Shown here piece by piece: positions 44,019-53,649 of a DNA stretch of 64,000 nucleotides. The notes beneath the pieces are model-generated. The model saw nothing but the letters and a program-made list of their open reading frames with translations. It searched no databases and had not been told where the DNA came from. Within the stretch, counting starts at the first letter, position 1; the number at the start of each line of letters is the position of its first letter. The DNA is from Pseudomonas entomophila (GTDB lineage: Bacteria > Pseudomonadota > Gammaproteobacteria > Pseudomonadales > Pseudomonadaceae): assembly GCF_029193575.1 (NCBI RefSeq), contig NZ_JARGCS010000043.1, forward strand, positions 62,001 through 126,000. Reading direction: 5' to 3'. The position numbers and the translations under genes are program-made.

Positions 44019-45196
44019 ACGCCGCCGTGCCCGCCGCTGGCCGCCCGATCCTGCACCTGCTCAGCAGCGGCGGGTTCTACGGCGCCGAGCGCATGCTCCT
44101 GGACCACTGCCAGGCCACTCCTGGCCGGCACCGGGTGCTGTTCCTCGACGCCCCGGCCGAGTTGGTGGCGCGCTTCCAAGAGGCGGGTGTCGACTGCCAG
44201 GCCTGCGCAGGGCTGGGCGCGCTGCTACGGGTACTGCGGGGCGCGCGCGGCGAGCGGCCGTTGATCAACAGCCATAACTTCAAGGGCCTGCTGTTCGGCT
44301 GGGTTGGCGCCACCCTGTGGCGCCTGCCGATGGTCACCACCCAGCACGGCTTCACCCCGCGCAGCCGCAAGCAACGCTTCTACACCTGGCTGAGCCTGCA
44401 ACTGTGCCGCACCCCGACCATCGATCGGGTGGTCTGCGTGGCCGAGAGCATCGCGCGTATCCACCGTGATGCCGGGGTGCCGACGGCCAAGCTCGAGGTC
44501 ATTCCCAATGGCCTGCCCGAACAAATACCCCCTGTGCCGGCGGGCTTGCCCCGCGATGCTCGCAGCGCGATGCATGGCACGGACTGCGCCCGTGATCGCG
44601 GGGCAAGCCCGCTCCTGCAGGGGGCAGGCCAGCCTGAAGACACCCGGCCGTGGCTCGCCGCCTACGTCGGCCGGCTGTCCAGCGAGAAAGGCCCGGACCT
44701 GTTCCTCGACACCCTGATCCCGCTGTGCCTGCGCGAACCTCGGGCGCATGCGGTGATGCTCGGCGAAGGCCCGGAGCGCGATGCCCTGCAAGCGCGCATC
44801 GACGCCGCCGGCCTCGGCGAGCGCATCACCCTGCCGGGCTTCCAGCGCGACATGCGCAGCTGGATGAACCGCCTCGACGCGCTGGTGATCAGCTCGCGCA
44901 CCGAAGGCACGCCGATGATCCTGCTCGAAGCCATGCAGGACGGCGTACCGGTGGTCGCCTTCGCCGTCGGCGGCATCCCCGATGTGATCGAGCACGGGCG
45001 CAGCGGGCTGCTGGCCAAGCCGCTGGCGGTGGACGAACTGGGCCAGCACCTGCAGGCCCTGCTCGACGACCCGCAGCAGGCCGACGAGCTGGTCGCCCGC
45101 GCCCGCCAGACCCAGCATGAACGCTACCACCTGCCGACCCTGGCACAACGCTGGGCCCTGGTGTACCGGGGCACGGCCAAGGAGGTTGTCGCATGA
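44015..45196 (+). CDS. Glycosyltransferase family 4 protein with internal REP-encoded segment
   Basis: 393 residues from a TTG at 44015 that overlaps the previous stop; upstream TTG 43979 and GTG 43997 are alternatives. The N-terminal half has Gly-Gly-Phe-Tyr-Gly-Ala-Glu-Arg near 19; the C-terminal GT-B half has Val-Gly-Arg-Leu-Ser-Ser-Glu-Lys-Gly near 217 and Glu-Gly-Thr-Pro-Met-Ile-Leu-Leu-Glu-Ala-Met near 297. Between the halves, residues about 172-204 are encoded by a REP pair inserted in frame. It adds a sugar to the lipid-linked repeat. Confidence 0.88.
   Translation: MNAAVPAAGRPILHLLSSGGFYGAERMLLDHCQATPGRHRVLFLDAPAELVARFQEAGVDCQACAGLGALLRVLRGARGERPLINSHNFKGLLFGWVGATLWRLPMVTTQHGFTPRSRKQRFYTWLSLQLCRTPTIDRVVCVAESIARIHRDAGVPTAKLEVIPNGLPEQIPPVPAGLPRDARSAMHGTDCARDRGASPLLQGAGQPEDTRPWLAAYVGRLSSEKGPDLFLDTLIPLCLREPRAHAVMLGEGPERDALQARIDAAGLGERITLPGFQRDMRSWMNRLDALVISSRTEGTPMILLEAMQDGVPVVAFAVGGIPDVIEHGRSGLLAKPLAVDELGQHLQALLDDPQQADELVARARQTQHERYHLPTLAQRWALVYRGTAKEVVA
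44528..44624. repeat. REP pair (REPIN) inside a coding sequence
   Basis: CCCCCTG...GCGGGCTTGCCCCGCGAT at 44528-44557 and its inverted copy ATCGCGGGGCAAGCCCGC...CAGGGGG at 44594-44624 enclose 36 bases. The core is the same as in the intergenic REP elements. The glycosyltransferase reading frame remains open throughout. Confidence 0.85.
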
Positions 45197-46563
45197 TCAT
45201 CCCACTGTCGCTGGTGAGCCTGGTGGCGCTGGTGTGCCTGGGGCTGCTGGCCAGCCCCTACCCGTACCTGGCCCCCGGCGCGGTGGTCGGCCTGGCCGGC
45301 GCTTTGGTGCTGTACCGCAAGCCGGCCTGGGGCCTGCTGGCGATCGCCACGCTGGTGCCGCTGGAGGGCCTGCTCAAAGACAACCTGGTATCCGGCGCCA
45401 AGCTGATCGGCCTGGGCCTGGTGCTGATCCTCACCCTGCAACTGGCGGTGCGCCAACTGCCCGGCGAGCGCCTGCGCAGCAATCAATGGCGCCTGCTGCT
45501 GCCATTCCTGGCCTTGTATGGCCTCAGCCTGTGGACCAGCGACAGCGTCGCACTGTCGGCCGGCCACCTGCGCGAACTGCTGGTCGGCCTGGTGGTGTTC
45601 GTCATCACCCTGCTGGTGGGCCGTGACCTCAACCTGCCGATGCTGGCACGGCTGGTCACTGTCAGCGTCTGCGTGACGTGCCTGTTCGCCATCTTCTCCA
45701 CCAAGTACCAGGAGCAAGGCCGCGCCTCGGCCATGCTCGACCCCAACGCCTTCGCCCTGTTGATCACCATCGCCCTGCCCCTGGGCCTGTGGCTGGCGAT
45801 CAAGACACGGGCATGGCCGCTCAAACTGTTCTGGGCCGCCTGCTGCCTACTGCTGCTGGCCGGCATGACCAAGACCGAGTCGCGCTCAGGGCTGGTGGTG
45901 CTGATGATCAGCGCTGGCATCGTGCTGTACAACTACCGCGAGCGCCTGGCGCACATTCGTCCACGCCACCTGGGCTTCGCCATGCTCGGCCTGGCCATCG
46001 TGCTGCCGCTGGGGGTGGCGCTGATGCCCAAAGGCTACGTGGAGCGTATCCAGTCGCTGGTGCTGCTCAAGTCCGGGGTCAACGCGCACCAGGACGAATC
46101 CCTGGGGCGGCGATCCTCCTACCTGCTGGTGGGCAAGGACATGATCAACCAGCACCCGCTGCTCGGCGCCGGGCCCGGCACCTTCCCGCTGCACTATGCC
46201 GACACCGGCTTCTCCAAGGCCTTCGCCCCGGTCAACAGCAAGACCACCGACCTCTACCGGCGCGCCCACAACACCTACCTGGAGCTGTTCAGTGAAACCG
46301 GCGTGCCGGCCGGGCTGCTGTTCGTCGCCATGATCGCCATGGCCCTACGCAATTTCTGGCGCGCCCGCGCGGCCTGGCAGGCGGCCGGCGACCCCGACCG
46401 CGCCGACCTGATGACCCACCTGACCATGAGCATGCTGGCCATCGGGCTGTTCCTGATGTTCCTCAGCGCCCCCAGCCACAAGTACCTGTGGCTGATGCTG
46501 GGGTTGTCCAGCGTGCTGCTGCGCCAAGCGGCCGAGCAGCCCGTCAAGGACCTGCAGCCATGA
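45193..46563 (+). CDS. O-antigen ligase/polymerase family protein (Wzy-like)
   Basis: 456 residues with about eleven membrane segments and a large periplasmic loop (about 285-375) containing Arg-Arg-Ser-Ser-Tyr and Arg-Arg-Ala-His-Asn-Thr-Tyr-Leu-Glu, the conserved O-antigen ligase-family pattern. In this operon the likely role is polymerase, joining lipid-linked repeat units. ATGA overlaps at both ends. Confidence 0.88.
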   Translation: MIIPLSLVSLVALVCLGLLASPYPYLAPGAVVGLAGALVLYRKPAWGLLAIATLVPLEGLLKDNLVSGAKLIGLGLVLILTLQLAVRQLPGERLRSNQWRLLLPFLALYGLSLWTSDSVALSAGHLRELLVGLVVFVITLLVGRDLNLPMLARLVTVSVCVTCLFAIFSTKYQEQGRASAMLDPNAFALLITIALPLGLWLAIKTRAWPLKLFWAACCLLLLAGMTKTESRSGLVVLMISAGIVLYNYRERLAHIRPRHLGFAMLGLAIVLPLGVALMPKGYVERIQSLVLLKSGVNAHQDESLGRRSSYLLVGKDMINQHPLLGAGPGTFPLHYADTGFSKAFAPVNSKTTDLYRRAHNTYLELFSETGVPAGLLFVAMIAMALRNFWRARAAWQAAGDPDRADLMTHLTMSMLAIGLFLMFLSAPSHKYLWLMLGLSSVLLRQAAEQPVKDLQP

Positions 46564-47525
46564 ACCAGGTGAGCATCGTCATCCCCATGTTCAACGAAGC
46601 CCGGCACATCGCCCGCACCCTCGATGCCGCGCGGCGCGCCGCCAGCAACGCGGGCCTGGCCTGCGAGTTGCTGGTGGTGGACAACGGCTCCAGCGACGCC
46701 GGCCCGGAGATTGCCCGCCAACACGGCGCGCGGGTGCTGAGCCTGCCGGGCGTGGCCATCGGCGCCCTGCGCAACCGTGGCGCCCAGGCCAGCCAGGGCG
46801 ACTGGCTGGCGTTTCTCGACGCGGATATCGAAGTGCCGGAAAACTGGCTCGACCTGTTGGTCGGCCTGCAACAGCGCGGCGAAGGCGATGTGTTCGCCCT
46901 GGACTGCGACACCCCGCGCCAGGCGCCGTGGTTCGCCCATGCCTGGCAGCGTCGCACCCTGCGCGCCGGGCAGACGGTGCAGGACTGCACCTGGCTGCCC
47001 ACCCCAAACCTGTTGATGCGCCGCCGCTGGTTCGAGCAGGTCGGCGGCTTCGACGAGCACCTGCGCACCGGCGAAGACAAGGACTTCACCCTGCGCCTGC
47101 ACGAGGCCGGCGCGCGCCTGCGGGTGCTGCGCCAGCCGGTGGTGCTGCACTGGGGCTTCGAGCTGAGCTGGGGCGAGTGGCTGGGCAAGGAAATGTGGCG
47201 CCAGGGCAGCCACCTGCAACTGCTGCGCAGCCATGGCGTGAGCCTGCGCCTGCTGCGTTTCCCAATGCTCTCGGTGGGTGCCTGGGTGCTCGACTTCATG
47301 GCCGTGTCGGCGTTGCTCGACGGCTTTCCCCACGTGGCGCTGGCCCTACTGCTGATCAGCGCCCTGCCCGCCCTGGCCCTGAGCCTGCGCCAGAGCCTGA
47401 AGCACCGCGATTCGCTGCTGACCCTGCAACTGTGGGGCCTGCACTGGCTGCGCCTGCACCTGGCCGGCGCCGCCTTCGTGCTCAGCCTGTTCAACCGCAC
47501 CGCAAGGAGGCCCGCCCGTGGCTGA
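46560..47525 (+). CDS. Glycosyltransferase family 2 protein
   Basis: 321 residues. The GT-A fold starts Ser-Ile-Val-Ile-Pro-Met-Phe-Asn-Glu, with Asp-Asn-Gly-Ser-Ser-Asp near 42 and a nucleotide-sugar site Asp-Ala-Asp near 88. The C-terminus (about 240-310) has two or three hydrophobic segments that anchor it. ATGA overlap with the polymerase gene. It adds a sugar to the repeat unit. Confidence 0.9.
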   Translation: MNQVSIVIPMFNEARHIARTLDAARRAASNAGLACELLVVDNGSSDAGPEIARQHGARVLSLPGVAIGALRNRGAQASQGDWLAFLDADIEVPENWLDLLVGLQQRGEGDVFALDCDTPRQAPWFAHAWQRRTLRAGQTVQDCTWLPTPNLLMRRRWFEQVGGFDEHLRTGEDKDFTLRLHEAGARLRVLRQPVVLHWGFELSWGEWLGKEMWRQGSHLQLLRSHGVSLRLLRFPMLSVGAWVLDFMAVSALLDGFPHVALALLLISALPALALSLRQSLKHRDSLLTLQLWGLHWLRLHLAGAAFVLSLFNRTARRPARG

Positions 47526-48654
47526 GATCATTTTCTGGTTGTGCCTGCTGTTGCCGCTGTACGCCTGGGTCGGCTACCCCGTGCTACTGACCCTGGCAGC
47601 ACCGTTCTTCCCCCGCCGCCAGCCCGGGCCGCTGCCGCCACAGCGGGTCAGCGTGGTGATCGCCGCGCACAACGAGGAACGGCACATCGAGCAAAAGCTC
47701 AGCAGCGTGCTGAACCAGGACTACACGGCCGCCGAATTGCAGGTGGTGGTGGCCAGCGACGGCTCCAGCGACCGCACAGTGCAACTGGCCAACGCCCTGG
47801 GCGATGCCCGGGTGCAGGTGCTGGACCTGCCGCGCCTGGGCAAGGCCGGGGCGCTGAACACCGCGGTCAGTGTGTGCCGAGGCGACATCCTGGTGTTCAC
47901 CGACGCCGACAACCAATGGTCGGGCGACACCCTGGGCCTGCTCCTGGCGCCCTTCGCCGACCACGACGTGGGCGGCACCGCCGGGCACATGATCATCCCC
48001 GACCCGGGCAAGGGCCTGAGCCTGGGCGACAGCCTGTACCGCCACTACGAGGCCTGGCTGCGCAAGGTGGAGAACCGCACCGGCTGCATGGTGTCGGCCG
48101 ATGGCGCGCTGCTAGCGCTGCGCCGGCCGCTGTACCAGGCGATTCCCAAACAGGTGAACGATGACTTCTTCATCAGCACCTGCGCCCCGGCCGCGGGCCA
48201 GCGTATCGTCTATGCGCCCGAAGCAGTGGTGCTCGACCAGGGCGTGGACGAGGCCGACAAGCAGTTTCGCCGCCGCCAGCGGGTCACCGTCGGCGGGCTG
48301 CTGAGCCTGGCCGCCCGGCGCGAGCTGCTCAACCCCGCACGCCATGGCCTGTATGCCATTGCCCTGATCAGCCACAAGCTGATCCGCCGCCTGGCACCCG
48401 TGTTGCTGCTGCCCTTGCTGCTGGCCAACCTGTGGCTGGCCGCCGAGCCCGGTTTCTATCGCCTTACCCTGGCCGCCCAGCTGCTCGGCTACGCCGCAGC
48501 CATCGCCGGCTTGCTGGACGCAGGCCATCGCCTGCCCAAACCGTTCCGTCTGGCGGCCTTCGTGCTGGTCACCCTCGCGGGCATGAGCGTTGGCCTGTGG
48601 CAATTCCTGCGTGGGCACAGCTACAGCCAATGGAACCCCGACCAGAACCGATGA
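47518..48654 (+). CDS. Membrane glycosyltransferase family 2 protein
   Basis: 378 residues from a GTG at 47518 overlapping the previous gene. One N-terminal membrane helix (4-24), a GT-A domain with Asp-Gly-Ser-Ser-Asp near 81, Thr-Asp-Ala-Asp near 128 and a Gln-Phe-Arg-Arg-Arg segment near 243, then three C-terminal membrane helices. The layout resembles processive or membrane-bound transferases. It is the third glycosyltransferase after the initiating enzyme, so a repeat of about four sugars is plausible. Confidence 0.9.
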   Translation: MAEIIFWLCLLLPLYAWVGYPVLLTLAAPFFPRRQPGPLPPQRVSVVIAAHNEERHIEQKLSSVLNQDYTAAELQVVVASDGSSDRTVQLANALGDARVQVLDLPRLGKAGALNTAVSVCRGDILVFTDADNQWSGDTLGLLLAPFADHDVGGTAGHMIIPDPGKGLSLGDSLYRHYEAWLRKVENRTGCMVSADGALLALRRPLYQAIPKQVNDDFFISTCAPAAGQRIVYAPEAVVLDQGVDEADKQFRRRQRVTVGGLLSLAARRELLNPARHGLYAIALISHKLIRRLAPVLLLPLLLANLWLAAEPGFYRLTLAAQLLGYAAAIAGLLDAGHRLPKPFRLAAFVLVTLAGMSVGLWQFLRGHSYSQWNPDQNR

Positions 48655-48663
48655 GCGACGGAC

Positions 48664-49674
48664 ATGCCGATCAAGACCCGTATCAAGCAGGCCAGCGGTT
48701 GGCTGTACTTCAAGTCGCCCAAGGGCCGCAGCGAACTGCGCGGCGCCGGGGTGATCCTCATGTTGCACCGGGTGCTGGCCGATGACGCCTGCGCAGCGCT
48801 GCCACACCGCAACGAGCTGTGCGTTGGCCCACGGGCGTTCGAAAGCCTGCTGCGCTGGCTGCCCAAGCACTTTGACTGCGTCAGCCTCATGGACCTGCTC
48901 AAGGCCCATGAAACCCCGCGTGGCGAGGGGCGGCCAAAGGTTGCCCTGACCTTCGACGACGGCTGGCGCGACAACGCGCTCAACGCCTTCCCGCTGCTGC
49001 GCAAGCACCAGGTGCCGGCGAGCATCTTCTTGTCCACCGACTACATCGGCAGCCGCCAGCGCTTCTGGTGGGAGAGCGTCGGCGAGACCTTGTGGGGCAG
49101 CCACGGCGAAGCGGCCCGGCACAACCTGATCGAGCGCCTGCGCAAGCTCGGCCGCCCGCTGCCGGCGGCCTACTTCATGAACGACCGCCCGCAAGCCCGC
49201 AGCCTGGCCCTGGCGCGCTACCTGCAAAGCCTGAAGAGCCTGAGCCCACAGGCACTGCATGTGCTCACCGACGCCTGCCCGGACGAATCGCTGCCCCAGG
49301 CCATGGACTGGCACCAGGTGCGCGAGCTGGAAGACTCCGGCTTGGTGCGCTTCGGCCCGCACGGCGCCAGCCACGCGCTGCTGCCGTACCTGGACGACCA
49401 CCGCCTGGAAGAGGAACTGCAACGCAGCCACGCGGCCCTGCAGCACGGTTGCCAGCAACCGCTGCCGGTGTATTGCTACCCCAACGGCGACCATGACGAG
49501 CGGGTGCGCGCGCGCCTGGCCGCACACCGCTACCCCTATGCGCTGAGCACGCGGCCAGGCATCTGCCAGGGCCAGGACGACCCGCTGGCGCTGCCACGCA
49601 TCGGCGTCAGCCAGCGCAACGCCAGCCGCCCGTCGCTGCTGGCCTGGCGCATCAGCCGGGGAGGCCGCGCATGA
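48664..49674 (+). CDS. Polysaccharide deacetylase family protein
   Basis: 336 residues, no signal peptide. The NodB-type motif Thr-Phe-Asp-Asp-Gly is near 97 and the paired metal motif His-Gly-Ala-Ser-His near 234. The family removes N- or O-acetyl groups from glycans. Lack of a signal peptide suggests action on the lipid-linked repeat in the cytoplasm. ATGA overlap with the flippase gene. Confidence 0.9.
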   Translation: MPIKTRIKQASGWLYFKSPKGRSELRGAGVILMLHRVLADDACAALPHRNELCVGPRAFESLLRWLPKHFDCVSLMDLLKAHETPRGEGRPKVALTFDDGWRDNALNAFPLLRKHQVPASIFLSTDYIGSRQRFWWESVGETLWGSHGEAARHNLIERLRKLGRPLPAAYFMNDRPQARSLALARYLQSLKSLSPQALHVLTDACPDESLPQAMDWHQVRELEDSGLVRFGPHGASHALLPYLDDHRLEEELQRSHAALQHGCQQPLPVYCYPNGDHDERVRARLAAHRYPYALSTRPGICQGQDDPLALPRIGVSQRNASRPSLLAWRISRGGRA

Positions 49675-50975
49675 GCCGCAACCATTACCTGCGCCACCTG
49701 GCGCTGAGCATGGGCACCAAGCTGGCGATGATCGCCCTGCGCCTGCTGCGCAACGTGCTGCTGGCGCGCATCCTCGGCCCCAGCGAGCGCGGCCTGTTCG
49801 CTCTGCTCAGCACCCTGCCCGACCTGATCAGCGCCGCTACGAGCGGCGGGCTGAACAGCGCGGTCGGCTACCAGGCGGCCAAGCAGCGCGACCTGGGCCT
49901 GCTGCTGACCCAGGTGCTGGTCTACGGCTGCCTGCTGGCCGGCCTGCTGACACTGCTCTGCGTGTTCCTGGTGCGCGAGTTCGGCACCGAGCTGGAAGTG
50001 ACGATCCAGCTCGGCCTGCTGGCCTGGCTGTTGCTGCTGGCCGTGCCGATGACCGTGCTCAAGAGCGGCCTGCTGACCCTGCACAACGCCAGCGGCGGGG
50101 TCGGCGCCTTCAACGCCCTGCGCCTGACCGAATCGCTGGCGCCCTTGCTGCTGTTCCTCGGGCTGTTCTGGATGTGGCAAGAGCAGGCTCTGGAAGCCGC
50201 GCTGATCAGTTGGCTGTGCGGCATCGCCCTGGTGCTGGCGCTGGGCCTGTGGTGGTTGCGCCGCCAGCACCCGCTGGGCCTGCGCTGGGACCGCAGCGGC
50301 CAGCGCGAGCTGCTGGCCTACAGCGCCAAGAGCCACCCGGACCTGCTGTTCCAGCAGTTGATCCTGCGTTCGGACTACCTGTTCATCGGCGCCCTGCTCG
50401 GCAGCACCGCACTGGGTCACTACGCCATGGCCAGCGCCGCCGCCGAGCTGCTGCTGATCGTCCCTGAAGCCGTGACCACGCCGCTGATGAAACGCCTGCT
50501 GCAACAAGACGCCGGCATGGAGAAACTCACCCCCCTGGCGCTGCGCCTGACCGCAACCGTCATGCTCGGCGCCTGCCTGGGCATGGCGCTGATCGGCGAA
50601 TGGCTGATCGTCACCCTGTTCGGCGCCGAGTACCAGCCCGCCTACCCGGCGCTGTTGGCGTTGCTGCCGGGCCTGCTGGGGCTGTGCTACGCGAGCATCC
50701 TGCGCCTGGACCTGCTGGGCAAGAACCGTCCCGGCACGGTGTCGCTGCTGATGGGCGTGGGGGCGGCGCTGAACCTGGCGCTCAACCTCATCCTGATCCC
50801 CCAGTGGGGCATCGTCGGCGCTGCGGCGGCGTCGTCCATCGCCTACCTGGTGGTGACGATCGCCATGCTGGTGCTGTATGGCCGCCTGAGCGGCGTGCCG
50901 CTGCAGCAGACCCTGATCGTGCTGCCCAGCGACCTCGCGCCGCTGTGGCGCATGCTGCAACGGAGGCCGGCATGA
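49671..50975 (+). CDS. Repeat-unit flippase (Wzx-like)
   Basis: 434 residues with about twelve to fourteen membrane segments, resembling the MOP superfamily polysaccharide transporters. The N-terminus is basic with an Arg-rich first loop (Leu-Arg-Leu-Leu-Arg-Asn-Val-Leu-Leu-Ala-Arg). It moves the lipid-linked repeat across the inner membrane. Coupled by 4-base overlaps to both neighbours. Confidence 0.91.
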   Translation: MSRNHYLRHLALSMGTKLAMIALRLLRNVLLARILGPSERGLFALLSTLPDLISAATSGGLNSAVGYQAAKQRDLGLLLTQVLVYGCLLAGLLTLLCVFLVREFGTELEVTIQLGLLAWLLLLAVPMTVLKSGLLTLHNASGGVGAFNALRLTESLAPLLLFLGLFWMWQEQALEAALISWLCGIALVLALGLWWLRRQHPLGLRWDRSGQRELLAYSAKSHPDLLFQQLILRSDYLFIGALLGSTALGHYAMASAAAELLLIVPEAVTTPLMKRLLQQDAGMEKLTPLALRLTATVMLGACLGMALIGEWLIVTLFGAEYQPAYPALLALLPGLLGLCYASILRLDLLGKNRPGTVSLLMGVGAALNLALNLILIPQWGIVGAAAASSIAYLVVTIAMLVLYGRLSGVPLQQTLIVLPSDLAPLWRMLQRRPA

Positions 50976-52921
50976 GGCACTGGCTCGCGTGGTGCGTGCT
51001 GGCCGCGCCGCTGGCCGAGGCGGCCAGCCTGGAATGGGGCGATATCCGCGACGGCGCCCTGTACCTGCAACCGCGCACGGCCGATGAGCTACGCATCCAC
51101 TGGCAGCCGGCGTGGCAGGCCGAGGCCAACGCCGAGCGCTTGTATTTGCTCGACGGCCAGGGCCGCTTGCAGGGCGAGCGGCCCATCCAGGCCGAGGAGG
51201 TGCGCGGTGAGCAGCGCTGGCCGCTGGCCGCCGGTGCCGGGCCGTACCGCCTGGAGATCCCGGGCTACAGCTTCCGCGCCTACCGGGTGCGCCACAGCGA
51301 CAGCACCGGCGCACTGTTCGCCCCGGCCAAGGTGCATTTCAGCGCCGAGGTCGGGCCACGGGTGGAGCTCTACTTCCGGGTCAAGGCCGGCGAGCGCGCG
51401 GTGCTGGCTGGCAAGTACCATGGCGGCGTGAACGGGCTGGGCGCACAACGCCTGAGCGATGGGCGCGAGGTTCAGGTCACGCTCAAGCCCTACCCGGCCT
51501 ATTGGCGTTTCGACCAGCAGGCGCTGCCCACCAGCCCCCGCGATGAAACCTGGCGCCTGCGCCTGCAAGGGCGCGGCAAGGCGGCGTTCTGGCTCGACGG
51601 CAGCGCCAACCTGTTCGCCCAGCGTGTCGACCAACTGGGCGATGTGGCCACCCCCCAGGGCCTGGTGCGCCTGGCCGTCGAGGGCAAGGTGCTCGGCAAC
51701 ACCCCGCGCCTGGGCGTCGCACTGCCCTATGTGCTGCCGCCGACTTCCAGCTTCGCGGTCCTCGATGCCTTGCGTCCGCAAGCCGCCGGCTACTACAGCT
51801 TCATGGATGTGCTGGCGCGCCAGCCCGAGTACGAAGACGCCTGGCGCCGCCTGTACCAGCAACGCTTCGCCATCACCCAGGACATCACCCTGCTGGCCGG
51901 CACTGGCCGGCGCGCGGACCTGACCGCCGACCGCACCAGCAACGACGGCCTCGACGCCTGGCTGGCAGCCACCGCCCGCCTTGGCGGCCACGGCGTGCAC
52001 TACCTGGCGTTCGCCGACGAACCCAACCTTAACTACCGCGACTATGAGAGCTACGAAGCCTTCTTCACGGCCATGGCCACTCAGGTGCGCGCCTACCCCG
52101 GTGCCCGCGAGGCCGGGGTACGTATCGCCATGCCGGCGTCCTCGCGGTTGCTCGGCGGGCCATTCACCCAGGGCAGCAAGGACTTGCGCGGCATCGACTG
52201 GGCACGCCGCCTGCTCAAGGCCCACGACCACGAGATCGACGCCCTGGCCTGGCACGAATGGATGGTCCGCGACCTGTTGGCCACCCGCAGCTACCGCGAC
52301 AGCGTGCGCCAGGCCGCCGCGCTGGTTGGCCTGGATGCCCAGGGCCGGCCGCGCAAGGCGCTGTTGCTGGACCAGACCAACCTTTCCAGCGGCTCCAGCC
52401 TGAGCCCCTACGACCAGGACACCCACTACGCCAGCCTGTGGTGGGCCTCGGTGGTGATCAACGCCTCGGCCGACGGCCTGCTGGACATGCTCAACTGGTT
52501 CCATGTGGCCGATGAGCCCGAATGGCCCAAAGGCATGATCCGTGTGCTGGGCGAGGAGCGTTTCGAGCTCAAGCCGGTAGGCTTGGCGCAGCAGTTCATC
52601 CAGCGTCATTGGCTGCGCCAGGTACTGGGCGTGGAAAACGACGCCTTCGAGGTCGACGCCCTGGCCATGGCCGACGGCCCGCAACGTAGTCTGCTGGGGG
52701 TGAACAAGGCCGATCGCCTGCAACAGGTCGAGCTGCGCCTGAACGAGCGCTACAGCAGTGCGCACCCACGCGACCGGCCCGCCACCTGCCCGCCGGGCCA
52801 GTTGGAGTTGTTCGGCCCCGACAGCCGGCCCCGCCCTGCCCGCTTCACCTGCCATGAGGGCCAGATCAGTTTTCAACTACCTGGGCAGACCTTGTTTGCC
52901 CTGACCTGGAGCGCGTCTTGA
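50972..52921 (+). CDS. Secreted glycoside-hydrolase-like protein (clan GH-A type)
   Basis: 649 residues with a signal peptide (cleavage after Ala-Glu-Ala-Ala near 18). Residues about 20-230 are beta-rich; about 260-560 look like a TIM barrel with Phe-Ala-Asp-Glu-Pro-Asn at 347-352, matching the acid/base Asn/Asp-Glu-Pro motif of clan GH-A with Glu350. Second catalytic Glu not assigned. By position it is comparable to PslG, a periplasmic hydrolase of a Pseudomonas exopolysaccharide, but I cannot show homology. Confidence 0.75.
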   Translation: MRHWLAWCVLAAPLAEAASLEWGDIRDGALYLQPRTADELRIHWQPAWQAEANAERLYLLDGQGRLQGERPIQAEEVRGEQRWPLAAGAGPYRLEIPGYSFRAYRVRHSDSTGALFAPAKVHFSAEVGPRVELYFRVKAGERAVLAGKYHGGVNGLGAQRLSDGREVQVTLKPYPAYWRFDQQALPTSPRDETWRLRLQGRGKAAFWLDGSANLFAQRVDQLGDVATPQGLVRLAVEGKVLGNTPRLGVALPYVLPPTSSFAVLDALRPQAAGYYSFMDVLARQPEYEDAWRRLYQQRFAITQDITLLAGTGRRADLTADRTSNDGLDAWLAATARLGGHGVHYLAFADEPNLNYRDYESYEAFFTAMATQVRAYPGAREAGVRIAMPASSRLLGGPFTQGSKDLRGIDWARRLLKAHDHEIDALAWHEWMVRDLLATRSYRDSVRQAAALVGLDAQGRPRKALLLDQTNLSSGSSLSPYDQDTHYASLWWASVVINASADGLLDMLNWFHVADEPEWPKGMIRVLGEERFELKPVGLAQQFIQRHWLRQVLGVENDAFEVDALAMADGPQRSLLGVNKADRLQQVELRLNERYSSAHPRDRPATCPPGQLELFGPDSRPRPARFTCHEGQISFQLPGQTLFALTWSAS

Positions 52922-52955
52922 GACGCACCTCGACCTGCCAGAAACAGGAGGCACC

Positions 52956-53645
52956 ATGCGTGCATTGAGCAAAATCCAGGACCTTATCAAGCGCAAGGGA
53001 CTGCGCAACATCCTGACCACGGCGTTCCGTCACTACGTGTTCTACCATTGGGAACTGTTGTGGATGGAGCGCGACCTGGAAAGCCCGGTGCCGCCGCACC
53101 GGCTCAAACCCTACCCACCGCTGCGGGTGGAGACCATCACCGTGCATAACGTCGGCGCCTTCGCCCGGCACTTCGGCGACCGCGTCGAGACCATGCGCGA
53201 GCTGGCCGCCGAGGGCCACACCGGGCTGATGTTCCTCGACGGTGAAAACGACGCAGTGGCGTTTATCTGGGGCAGCAGCCGGCACTACCACGACCGGCAC
53301 TTCTACGGCTGCTGGTTCCCGGTGGGGCCAGGCGAGTTCTTCGAGTTCGGCGGCGAGTTGATCCGCAAGTACTGGGGCACGGAACTGTCGGTGGACCTGC
53401 AACTGGCGCTGTGGAAGGCCATGGCCGTCCAGGGCTGCGACAAGGTGGTGGATGTCTGCGAGCAGCACAACGTCCCCGCGCTCAAGCTGCACCTGCGCAT
53501 GGGCTACAAGGAGCAAGGACGGATCATGAACGTGTATTGCCTGTTCGGTCGCTGGAAGTTCTACCGCGAAACCCGCTACACCCAATCGCGCCTCGAGCCG
53601 CTGCGCAAACCCGCGGCCGAAGGCGCCACGGCTGCGGCGTCCTGA
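52956..53645 (+). CDS. GNAT-like N-acetyltransferase of the polysaccharide operon
   Basis: 229 residues, soluble and basic. The C-terminal half has the sequence of strands and helices typical of GNAT transferases (Val-Asp-Val-Cys-Glu-Gln-His-Asn-Val-Pro-Ala-Leu-Lys-Leu...Met-Gly-Tyr near 165-185). GGAGG lies about 6 bases before the ATG. It probably modifies a sugar or precursor of the polymer; acceptor unknown. Confidence 0.75.
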   Translation: MRALSKIQDLIKRKGLRNILTTAFRHYVFYHWELLWMERDLESPVPPHRLKPYPPLRVETITVHNVGAFARHFGDRVETMRELAAEGHTGLMFLDGENDAVAFIWGSSRHYHDRHFYGCWFPVGPGEFFEFGGELIRKYWGTELSVDLQLALWKAMAVQGCDKVVDVCEQHNVPALKLHLRMGYKEQGRIMNVYCLFGRWKFYRETRYTQSRLEPLRKPAAEGATAAAS

Positions 53646-53649
53646 GCCC

